Both the position numbers and the translations under genes were made by a program. The notes below the pieces were generated by a model. It was not told where the DNA came from and did no database searches. It saw nothing but the letters and a program-made list of their open reading frames with translations. From assembly GCA_910589045.1 (NCBI GenBank), contig CAJUSH010000022.1, positions 1-51,480 on the forward strand: a stretch of 51,480 nucleotides of DNA, given 5' to 3'. Positions 1 to 7,582 of the stretch are shown one piece after another. Source of the DNA: an uncultured Eubacterium sp. (GTDB lineage: Bacteria > Bacillota_A > Clostridia > Lachnospirales > Lachnospiraceae). Numbering within the stretch: position 1 is the first letter of the stretch; every line of letters begins with the position of its first letter.

Positions 1-17
1 AAGGTACTATAGGAATA

Positions 18-46
18 GGGGCAAATTTATTTATGGTTTTGACCCC
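18..46 (-). terminator. Hairpin downstream of the nuclease-like gene
   Basis: On the minus strand GGGG(T)CAAA pairs with TTTGCCCC across an AT-rich loop, about 13 nt past the stop of the last gene of operon A2. Only a weak U-tract (TATTCC) follows, so this is a possible rather than a typical intrinsic terminator. Nothing else is visible in bases 1 to 58. Confidence 0.35.
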
Positions 47-58
47 AACATCATTCCA

Positions 59-1564
59 TTAAATATTAAAAGGTAAATTACAACTCTTTGCAAAATCGTT
101 AAACGCTGATTTTACTTCATCTAATTTTTCCGGCATATTCTCTTTTACAAGTTCAACTGTATCTTTTGTCAATGTTTCGGCCTTGTCCGCCAGGAATTTT
201 GCTCCTTCAGTTCCCGCCTCAACGGCAGTCGCATAAGCTTCCGATGCAACAACCGTTCCGACAACGCCTCCGACAATACCTCCAACAACTGTACCTGCTA
301 CAGTTCCTACGCCCGGAGCAATTGCAGTTCCCACAGCCGCTCCAACCTTAGCACCAGCAGAACCACCCGCAAATCCTCCCCCAACCGAAACGGCACTATC
401 ACCTAACTCATATGACAATTCACCGCCATCAATTTCGCCCTTCGCAAATTCAATGATTGAATCTGCAGAATCAACCGCAAAGACCACTGCTGCCGACGGC
501 AGACAACTTTTACCCACTTGCTGGAGCAGCATTTTAGAAGAGCCTTTCATTGATTCCGATACCGCCGTACTTATAAACGCTGTTCCATAAGCGGCGCCGC
601 CTGCAACTGCCGTATCTTTCACAATCTCTATTGCTGCTTCTTCTCCGGATATTTCTCCATTTACACATGCAGAAATATTATCTACACTTGACATTGCACA
701 AGTAATACCGGCCGCGACAACACCCGATTTCAATCCAACTTCATTTGCGGTACCAAATCTTTCTTTTGCATTTGTTACAACTTTACGAACCGTTGTTTCC
801 TTGGAAGTATTATATATTTTTTTCAAATTTTCCGGCAACTCAAGCTCTTCTCCGTCCACTGTTATGCGCGGTTCGAATGATGTTGGTCTGGAATTCCTGG
901 TTCCGCTATAATTCGCCCGCATCTCATAATCTACAGTATGTCCTTCTTTTTTCAACTGAGCCGCAAGATTTTCTACTTGACGAACCTTGCTGCCGGTTCC
1001 TCTGTTTACTTCCATCGCCTGTGCATATGTATTTTCCTTGCTTGCAGGGCCGCCAAACTGATCCGGTACTCCGTGACCGACTTCATCTCCGTCTAAATAG
1101 GAACTATCTCTTAACTTAGATACCGAACGATGCCCGCCTTCCTTTAATTTTATATCAGTTACCTTTGTTGATGTTACTCTGCCGAATGCATCCGTTGTTG
1201 CATTGAAGTTCCCCTTAGTGATATTAGCATTTGCAGCCAACTCATAGCTTGTATTCTTTCCTCCTGTAAAAGTTTTAAGATAGGGATTACCGACATCATC
1301 ATATTTTGTCGTTAACACCTGATGACCGCCAAGGCTTTCTCTTCTCCTGATAATTTTTCCATCCTGATAATACTCCATGAAAGGATGCCCTGTATCTGTC
1401 TTTCCTCTAAGGGCTACCGATCCGTTGCCTTTATCTATTTTTTTGACACCGTAACTTCCATTTTCCGGTGACACAGCACTTGTAAAATTCTTACGAAAAT
1501 TAAAAAGCTTTTCTCTGATATCAATACCTTCCGGCATAAACATTTTTTGCTCTATTACGTCCAT
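59..1564 (-). CDS. DNA/RNA non-specific endonuclease-like protein with glycine-zipper segments
   Basis: Seen: 501 residues from an ATG at 1564, chosen because GAGAGGAGAAATAAGC precedes it and the upstream HerA stop (1567) is 2 nt away; a longer reading to 1606 lacks a ribosome site. Residues about 155-240 read LDGDEVGHGVPDQFGG, then MEVNRG, VRQVENL, a YSGTRNSRP-type stretch and a dG turn. This is the layout of the DNA/RNA non-specific endonuclease fold, with candidate catalytic His about 164 and metal-binding Asn about 187. The family's DRGH motif is altered to DEVGH, so the usual Arg is missing. Residues about 285-345 and 395-460 are Gly/Ala-rich small-residue helices of glycine-zipper type that could insert in a membrane. 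No signal peptide. Inferred: toxic nuclease effector of operon A2, possibly loaded or moved by the HerA-like ATPase. Activity is uncertain because of the changed motif. Confidence 0.7.
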   Translation of the reverse strand: MDVIEQKMFMPEGIDIREKLFNFRKNFTSAVSPENGSYGVKKIDKGNGSVALRGKTDTGHPFMEYYQDGKIIRRRESLGGHQVLTTKYDDVGNPYLKTFTGGKNTSYELAANANITKGNFNATTDAFGRVTSTKVTDIKLKEGGHRSVSKLRDSSYLDGDEVGHGVPDQFGGPASKENTYAQAMEVNRGTGSKVRQVENLAAQLKKEGHTVDYEMRANYSGTRNSRPTSFEPRITVDGEELELPENLKKIYNTSKETTVRKVVTNAKERFGTANEVGLKSGVVAAGITCAMSSVDNISACVNGEISGEEAAIEIVKDTAVAGGAAYGTAFISTAVSESMKGSSKMLLQQVGKSCLPSAAVVFAVDSADSIIEFAKGEIDGGELSYELGDSAVSVGGGFAGGSAGAKVGAAVGTAIAPGVGTVAGTVVGGIVGGVVGTVVASEAYATAVEAGTEGAKFLADKAETLTKDTVELVKENMPEKLDEVKSAFNDFAKSCNLPFNI

Positions 1565-1566
1565 GC

Positions 1567-4500
1567 TTATTTCTCCTCTCCTGTTTCCATTGTAAGAACG
1601 CAGCATACTTCTTCCATCTCGTGATCGCCCAGTCCAACCGTTTTCTGCTTAATTACAGTTCTGAGTTCATCTGCTTTTCCACTCAAAACAATGCTTTCAA
1701 ATTCACTGTCCGAAATTTCCAGCAATGCTTTTACTAAAACCTGAAGATATGCAATCTCTTCTACTTTCCAAACTATGTTCCCCTGGAAGAATAAATACTG
1801 CTCAATGCATGTGGATATATCATCTTTTATTTTCTTTGGAATATCCAATGCTTTAAGATTGTTTCTTAACACTTTTCCTCTATACTGCTCTCTATCAATC
1901 CATGGCTGTAATAGCATACATAATAATTCCGTTCTCGCTTCCCGTGCTGTCTTGATTAAAACCGGATTTGCATACTTGTATGCTTCTTCCTTAACCTTTG
2001 CTTTGTCTACCAATGTAAGAACCGGGCTAATCCAATTATTCTGATATACAACAGCCACTCCGCCCGGTAATTTTGCGATTTCATTTACCTGCGCAGCTGA
2101 TAATCCCATAGAGCCTCCTACAGCCTCTCTGTCATTCGCTTCCGGTGTTCGAAGCACAATCTTTGTATTGGTATTTTTAATCGCAGCAATGTCAACAGAT
2201 GACGGAGATTGGTCTACGATGATAAATCCTTCTCCGTATGTACGAATCTCGGCAATCGTATTTGTAATCATCTCAACAGATTTTCCAATCAGTTCCGATT
2301 CTCCGCCAGCCGTATTCTTTAATAGATTATGAGCCTCCTCTAAGACAGTAACATGACGTAGTCCGGTGTTGTTCTCTGTTTTTTGATCCACACGGTATTC
2401 ATTTAAAATATATACCATCAATCCCATAAGAAGCGCTTTTGTTTCAGAAGATTTTACTCTGCTGATATCCAAAACACAATTTTCATCAAACAACTGTTCA
2501 TACGGTGTCTGCTCTTCTGTGAAAATATACTTATTCAGTCCTATGGCAAGCGATTTTACCCTTGTCAGCAAGGCACCTCTATAATTCGACTTGATTTCTG
2601 CCGCATAATCAGAATTTGTAATCAATTTATCCAGTTGTTGAGCAAGAATTTCAAAATCTGGATATTCTGAGTTTTCACCCTCGTAAGTCGAGGAGCCCAA
2701 ATCCCATCCCACTGCTTCGTATGCCTTAAGAATTGCATCCTTGAAAAATGCCGGCATAGCATCATACATCGGCCAGCAAACACTGAAAATTTCTACCAAT
2801 CCGTCAATATGCTCCAGCACATGAATTGCATGAGGAAACTTAAACGGATTGAGGTTAAGCAACTGCGCAACACCCGGATTGGTTGAGAACACATTTACAT
2901 CCGGCAAATGTCCAAACACATCTTTATACTCTCCCTTTGCCGGCTCAATGACAAGGAACGGTACACGGTCTTGTCGCAATTCCATCAGTATTTGATATAC
3001 CGTATTACTCTTTCCTGAGCCGGTGGATCCTGTAATAAACGTATGCATATTAAGACTTTTGTTATTTAATTCTACAATCCTGTCTGTAATCAAGCCCATA
3101 TCAAATACACGGCCTAATATCACCCGGTCCTCTGGACGGTTACTTACCTCTTCTTCGAATAAATGATATGTATTAACTTCTTTTCCGAACTCTGCATGCT
3201 CGATTACCGGAAGTCCCGGCACCGTTGAACGTGGCAATGCTAAATGCAATCCCAATTCTTTTCCACTAATATTCGTCGATGGAGTAACCATAATATTTCC
3301 GCCATAATTAAATAATGGATGAACAAATCTTGAGATATAGGTAGTCAGATCTCTGTATTCTCCCATTATTTCAAGATCATTGCTTCTCCAGGAATTAATC
3401 GCAGATACTTCTCTTCCATAATTATCGCCATTCATTAACGAACGATAATTGCTGGCTGCTATTTCAGCAGCAGACATGTCATCCGACAAAAAATATCCGG
3501 CAACATTCCATAACCCGTAGCTATCATACTCATTCATTTTCTTTAAAGCTTCGTCAAGCATAACGAGCATGTCGGTAACGGCTTTATTTTCTTCTGTAGT
3601 TGTCACTCCGGTTGTCATTGCCTTACTACTTTGATTTACAGGTGCAAGCGAAGAAATAAAACTACTAATCTGGCCCCCAATCTGGCCTCCAATCTGACCG
3701 CCCAACATAGCGGCCGTTCCCGCAACTGCACCTGATCCAAGCTTTGTCCCCAACGCAACACCGGCAGCTGTTCCCGCAATAGAAACCACTGCATTTGTAA
3801 TCATAACAGCCTTCTGTTTTCCATCCATCTCGGCAAAGGACTGACTCCTGGATTCTGTTTCGCTTCTTGAATCCGAAATTTGTACTTTCTGCAGTGGAGA
3901 TAACGCAGTATACAGCTCCTGATACTGCTTTCTCATTTGTTGTACATCCCATGCATTCTTATTATCGGCAATAATAACCGCAGTATACGGGCGGCCATTC
4001 ATTGCAAGGCATAGCTTTTCCATTCCCTGTGCAAACTCATTTTGCGACTGGCCCTTTTCCCGGCGGCTGCCGCCCACAACGCTAACGGACGCAATATTAT
4101 TAAGTGCCATAATTTTCTCCGAAAGCTCTGCAATTTTCTTTCGGTCTTCATTTTCAATTTTTACCCCGGGGAAATGACCAATTAATGTCTGCTTAAGAGT
4201 ATCTCCCAAAGTTACTGTTGATCTTTTTTTCAAAGAATCATTTGCTTCGTTATTTCTCACACCAAGGTAATAATCCACCTGTTTTCCGTTTGAATCAATT
4301 AAGAAAAACACCGATGCGTTATAAGTTGCCAATGTATTAAACACTGTAGTGAACTTGTCCATAACTGATTCATCTTTTTGGTAAACCATCTCAGTAATGC
4401 GATACAATCTCACATTATCAATTAAATCTTCCTCTAATGAAATTATTTCTCCTAACGGCATAATCTGCATATCCGAAAGCCGCGTAAGATATTTTTTTCT

Positions 4501-4596
4501 AACATATTCGTCAATGATTTCCAGCCGATCTTCTACGGTAATTCCGGACTTCTCAACCAATTCATTTTGTTTTGTTTTTGATAATTCCAGTGCCAT
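1567..4596 (-). CDS. HerA/DUF87-family ATPase with membrane-like N-terminal extension
   Basis: Seen: 1009 residues. The C-terminal half is a HerA/FtsK-type motor: Walker A GSTGSGKS at about residue 523, Walker B VTVLEEAHNLL near 750, then IRTYGEGFIIVDQSPSSVD and a TNTKIVLRTP stretch typical of HerA-like helicases. The N-terminal about 300 residues are a separate alpha/beta region (VFFLIDSNGKQVDYYLGVR) ending in a Gly-rich segment at about 265-315 (GQIGGQIGGQ), a likely glycine zipper. HerA proteins are hexameric DNA pumps that work with NurA, Sir2 or DUF4297 nucleases in repair or phage defence; VirB4/TraC conjugation ATPases are relatives. ATG follows GGGGGTAGAC, 2 nt after the upstream stop. 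Its immediate neighbour is a nuclease-like protein that also carries glycine zippers, so the two probably act together. Substrate (DNA or protein) is not decided by sequence. Confidence 0.9.
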   Translation of the reverse strand: MALELSKTKQNELVEKSGITVEDRLEIIDEYVRKKYLTRLSDMQIMPLGEIISLEEDLIDNVRLYRITEMVYQKDESVMDKFTTVFNTLATYNASVFFLIDSNGKQVDYYLGVRNNEANDSLKKRSTVTLGDTLKQTLIGHFPGVKIENEDRKKIAELSEKIMALNNIASVSVVGGSRREKGQSQNEFAQGMEKLCLAMNGRPYTAVIIADNKNAWDVQQMRKQYQELYTALSPLQKVQISDSRSETESRSQSFAEMDGKQKAVMITNAVVSIAGTAAGVALGTKLGSGAVAGTAAMLGGQIGGQIGGQISSFISSLAPVNQSSKAMTTGVTTTEENKAVTDMLVMLDEALKKMNEYDSYGLWNVAGYFLSDDMSAAEIAASNYRSLMNGDNYGREVSAINSWRSNDLEIMGEYRDLTTYISRFVHPLFNYGGNIMVTPSTNISGKELGLHLALPRSTVPGLPVIEHAEFGKEVNTYHLFEEEVSNRPEDRVILGRVFDMGLITDRIVELNNKSLNMHTFITGSTGSGKSNTVYQILMELRQDRVPFLVIEPAKGEYKDVFGHLPDVNVFSTNPGVAQLLNLNPFKFPHAIHVLEHIDGLVEIFSVCWPMYDAMPAFFKDAILKAYEAVGWDLGSSTYEGENSEYPDFEILAQQLDKLITNSDYAAEIKSNYRGALLTRVKSLAIGLNKYIFTEEQTPYEQLFDENCVLDISRVKSSETKALLMGLMVYILNEYRVDQKTENNTGLRHVTVLEEAHNLLKNTAGGESELIGKSVEMITNTIAEIRTYGEGFIIVDQSPSSVDIAAIKNTNTKIVLRTPEANDREAVGGSMGLSAAQVNEIAKLPGGVAVVYQNNWISPVLTLVDKAKVKEEAYKYANPVLIKTAREARTELLCMLLQPWIDREQYRGKVLRNNLKALDIPKKIKDDISTCIEQYLFFQGNIVWKVEEIAYLQVLVKALLEISDSEFESIVLSGKADELRTVIKQKTVGLGDHEMEEVCCVLTMETGEEK

Positions 4597-4598
4597 GT

Positions 4599-6215
4599 CT
4601 ACCCCCGTTCAATTTTCACTAATCGATCTTTAAGTGCAGTCAACCAGTCATTATCTGTTTGAAGCATTCTCTCGTCCTCTGATAATTGGGAAGCTATCTT
4701 ATTTTTCTCTTTCATCTTACAATCATGCAGCTGCGATAATTTCTCATGATATTTTTTTGCAAGTTCTTCATAGTAATTTTGCAAATTCTTTTGGCTTTCA
4801 GTTATATAGTTATCTATTACAGGGATAATTAATTCGATTGCCTTTTCTCTCCATTTCTCGTAATAGCAAGTCACTACTAAAACTAACTCTTTTGTTTCTG
4901 AAGAAGCCTTAAAGAAATCTAACAGATCTTTTTTCTCTTCATAACGTTCTTCTTTTAATCCCACTAAAATTTCTTTAATACCGGTAATTTCTACTTTGCT
5001 CGGCATATCCAAAACTACACTTTCTGGCTTATATGCCAGGTCCAATGGCTGCTGTACATATATCTCATTAAATTCTTTCTCGATCCTGCATTTTTCATAC
5101 TGATAATATGTGATCGCCCTCTCAAAAAACTCACCAGTGCATCTAATCAATTCCTGCTCATATTCCGTGGCATTTTTATCAATTTCGACTTCTCCCACAA
5201 CTTTGGTCTTACGGGTCCTCCAGTTTCTTATGAAATCTTCTATTTCAGCTTTCAAATCGTTGAATTTGGTTGCACCTGCATAATTGTCCAAATCAACAAA
5301 GCGGCCATCTGATTTCTTTATCTTTTCAATGATGTCTTCAAGCTCGGAAATCTGATAATAAACTTCTGCACTCTCAATAGCGCTCTGTTCATTTTTTTCT
5401 TTTAATCGAATTTCCATCATATTAACCTCATGTTTAACAATTCGAATTACTTCACTGACATATGCAACCATAGGATAGTTCTTTATGTACATTGATACAT
5501 TACCATCATCGATGCCTGAAATCATCTGTGGTTCATCTATTCCCAGATCACAGATCAAACGAATCATATAGTCCTTATCCAGAGCAGGTGAGATATAAAA
5601 AAACAACTGCTTCTGCTCTATATCTTTTCTGTTTAGTAATTCCAGCAATTCGCTCCTGAATTGCCGGATGGTGTCTTCTTCTACAACAAATACAACCGGT
5701 AGATACGTAAGATTTGTACCTGCTATTTCGTCTACGCCATCCAGATTCTCGATCGCAAACGGTAAGTCTTCTGTCAATTCATCCATACCTCTTACTAATA
5801 CGCATGAAAAGGTTTCTTCAAATAAACCTCTGTTGGCATCATAAAAAGCATCAAAATCGAACTGCCTGTTTCTTTCTGCACTTAGCCAGGCAATCATCTC
5901 ATTTATTTTGTTTCTTTTTACCTCTGCGTCTTCCAACTCATTACGCATAATAAGGCGCACCTGCTCTTGCGTAACATTCAGTTTTGCAAATGCCTGATGT
6001 AGCTTCTGAAAATCATATTCTGTTCCCGAAAAATATAAATCGAAATCATAACCATTCATTTCGTCATAAAATATTCCTGGAACATTCTTTACCCAATCGG
6101 ACAATAATTGATTTTCGTATTTTTCAATTTGACTATTAATCTTTGGACTCTGTCCATTAAACTTAACATCCGTTTCTAACAAATATGGATTGTGCTGCAA
6201 CTCTGCACTTATCAT
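4599..6215 (-). CDS. Uncharacterised charged/coiled-coil protein, first gene of the HerA operon
   Basis: Not recognised. Seen: 538 residues, no signal peptide or membrane segment, very rich in Glu, Lys, Asp and Tyr. Residues about 120-240 look alpha/beta (TYLPVVFVVEEDTIRQF, LFFYISPALDKDYMIRLICD). Residues about 265-345 and 465-538 are long charged helices with coiled-coil character (YEELAKKYHEKLSQLHDCK). ATG at 6215 follows AAAGGAGATGAAATTACA, a clear ribosome site. The stop is 2 nt before the HerA start, so the genes are co-transcribed and probably coupled. Inferred: adaptor, sensor or scaffold for the HerA-like motor. A role as an inactive partner or immunity protein cannot be excluded. Confidence 0.75.
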   Translation of the reverse strand: MISAELQHNPYLLETDVKFNGQSPKINSQIEKYENQLLSDWVKNVPGIFYDEMNGYDFDLYFSGTEYDFQKLHQAFAKLNVTQEQVRLIMRNELEDAEVKRNKINEMIAWLSAERNRQFDFDAFYDANRGLFEETFSCVLVRGMDELTEDLPFAIENLDGVDEIAGTNLTYLPVVFVVEEDTIRQFRSELLELLNRKDIEQKQLFFYISPALDKDYMIRLICDLGIDEPQMISGIDDGNVSMYIKNYPMVAYVSEVIRIVKHEVNMMEIRLKEKNEQSAIESAEVYYQISELEDIIEKIKKSDGRFVDLDNYAGATKFNDLKAEIEDFIRNWRTRKTKVVGEVEIDKNATEYEQELIRCTGEFFERAITYYQYEKCRIEKEFNEIYVQQPLDLAYKPESVVLDMPSKVEITGIKEILVGLKEERYEEKKDLLDFFKASSETKELVLVVTCYYEKWREKAIELIIPVIDNYITESQKNLQNYYEELAKKYHEKLSQLHDCKMKEKNKIASQLSEDERMLQTDNDWLTALKDRLVKIERG

Positions 6216-6300
6216 TGTAATTTCATCTCCTTTGCTCTTGTATAGTTACCACTTTTTATTCTCACATTATCCTTTGCTTCCTGATAATCCTAAGATACTC

Positions 6301-6563
6301 CTATGATCCTTCTTCCGTCACCCCGTATAAAAATTCTATCAAATCCACACAAACCACCCTCTCTTCGTAATATTCTTTCGCCCATGCCTTATATTTTTCA
6401 AATCGCAGCTGCAACTGTTCCAGTATCTAAGTCCAGCAAAACTCTCACCGTGTTCGTCATAATAATTTGCCAGACTCTCCGTAATAATCTGTTCATCACC
6501 ATTTTGCTCCAAAAGATTTATCATGATCTGGTTCACCGTAATACATACCAGTCCATTCCGCTC
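6301..6563 (-). pseudogene. Frameshifted small gene between the two island operons
   Basis: Seen: on the minus strand one frame reads PLPERNGLVCITVNQIMINL then EQIITESLANYYDEHGESFA. At about 6425 coherent coding moves to the neighbouring frame, ILEQLQLRFEKYKAWAKEYY, continuing to FLYGVTEEGS and a stop at 6301. Each half looks like ordinary helical protein and neither continues sensibly in its own frame: the first runs into a Cys/Arg-rich tail, the second has a stop just upstream. No family recognised. The stretch 6216-6300 holds the AAAGGAG ribosome site of the next gene and little else. Inferred: a small protein of about 90 residues disrupted by one indel, or a programmed shift. It sits in the debris zone between operons. 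Confidence 0.5.
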
Positions 6564-6621
6564 CGGTAATGGTAAGTGAATGCTACGCCGGATGAAAATT
6601 GATCGTGAATTAGTGTCAGGT

Positions 6622-7464
6622 TCATTCTTTCTCTATCAATTTTATCTGTTCTGCCTTATTAAGAATTTTCAGCTGATACTCTGCGATTTCTTTTAAAATC
6701 TGATATCTTTCTGTTTTATCTCTACCCTCACGTATCATTTGCGCATTATGTGTTTCCAAATTGGATAAAACTGTAAGTTCATTTATTGACGCAAAATCCC
6801 TCACATTATTCTTTTTTGCCAATTCAGGATTTTCATCCCGCCACGCTTTTGCTGTAAACCCGAATAAAGCAACATTTAAAATATCTGCTTCCTCTGCATA
6901 TGCCAGCCACTCCAAATTTTCTTTATAATTTCCTGACGGGATCAAATATTTTTTAACCGCATCTGTTTGGATCAAATAATTATTTTTAGACAGAAACCTT
7001 TTTGCATCCCACTCAATCTTCTTCGCATCATTCTCAGCTTCTTTCAATCTTTGGAATTCTTTTATCAAATATAGCTTAAAAACAGGACTGACTGCCGAAG
7101 CAAATTCAAATGCAATGTCTTTATGTGCATATGTTCCTCCATATTTGCCACGTTTCACAAATAACCCGATCGCTTCTGTCTTTTCAATCCATTCCGAAAC
7201 ACTTAGAACAAACGTATGTAGACCGGCTTCACTTTTAAAGTGGTCGAATTCGACCACTTTAAAATCAGGATTATAAATCTGTTCCCATGTACCCAGAAAT
7301 TCCAATGTTGCTCTGTTTCGCATCCAGTTCTTTACAACATCTGCTCCTCTGGATTCACCAACCTTGGCTTTCGCAATATCAGTGATACAGATATAATCGT
7401 CAAAATTTTCTTTAGAAACAGTAACATTGACATTTTGTACTACGATAACTTTATTTTTCTCCAC
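6622..7464 (-). CDS. KilA-N domain protein
   Basis: Seen: 280 residues from a GTG at 7464 preceded by ATGGAGGAAAAGG, a strong ribosome site. Residues about 18-125 match the KilA-N pattern: DDYICITDIAKAK, DVVKNWMRN, LGTWEQIYNP, SEWIEKTEAIGLFVKRG, GTYAHKDIAFEFASAVSP and FKLYLIKEFQRLK. The C-terminal half (about 130-280) is helical and charged. KilA-N is a DNA-binding domain common in phages, phage-inducible islands and stand-alone bacterial genes; roles range from antirepressor to unknown. It lies between the helicase operon and the HerA operon, beside gene remnants. It could regulate the island or be an independent mobile-element gene; the sequence does not decide. Confidence 0.85.
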   Translation of the reverse strand: MEKNKVIVVQNVNVTVSKENFDDYICITDIAKAKVGESRGADVVKNWMRNRATLEFLGTWEQIYNPDFKVVEFDHFKSEAGLHTFVLSVSEWIEKTEAIGLFVKRGKYGGTYAHKDIAFEFASAVSPVFKLYLIKEFQRLKEAENDAKKIEWDAKRFLSKNNYLIQTDAVKKYLIPSGNYKENLEWLAYAEEADILNVALFGFTAKAWRDENPELAKKNNVRDFASINELTVLSNLETHNAQMIREGRDKTERYQILKEIAEYQLKILNKAEQIKLIEKE

Positions 7465-7582
7465 CCTTTTCCTCCATACAATACGAACCCAAATTTTTAT
7501 TGTCTGTTATGCAGTCAAAAAGCTTTGCCATACGCTTTTGTGTCAGCCATACATTTTCATCGTGAACTCTGACTTCAAATTT
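7451..7582 (-). pseudogene. N-terminal remnant of a RhuM-type virulence protein
   Basis: Seen: directly after the helicase stop (7583) one frame reads KFEVRVHDENVWLTQKRMAK and continues LFDCITDNKNLG before running into a stop at 7451 inside the KilA-N start region. The pattern R(V/L)xxENVWLTQKxMAxLFD followed by a DN turn is the N-terminal signature of RhuM-family proteins, which are normally several hundred residues long. Only about 40 residues remain and no start codon precedes the first residues. Inferred: the stump of a deleted gene. It marks a past insertion/deletion junction between operons A1 and A2. Confidence 0.55.

Noticed and set aside
1567..4596. Conjugative-element VirB4/TraC ATPase
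   Set aside because: No relaxase, coupling protein or other transfer genes nearby, and motifs fit HerA better.
6303..6569. 88-codon plus-strand open frame in the island gap
   Set aside because: The minus strand shows coherent protein segments and the plus-strand translation looks random.
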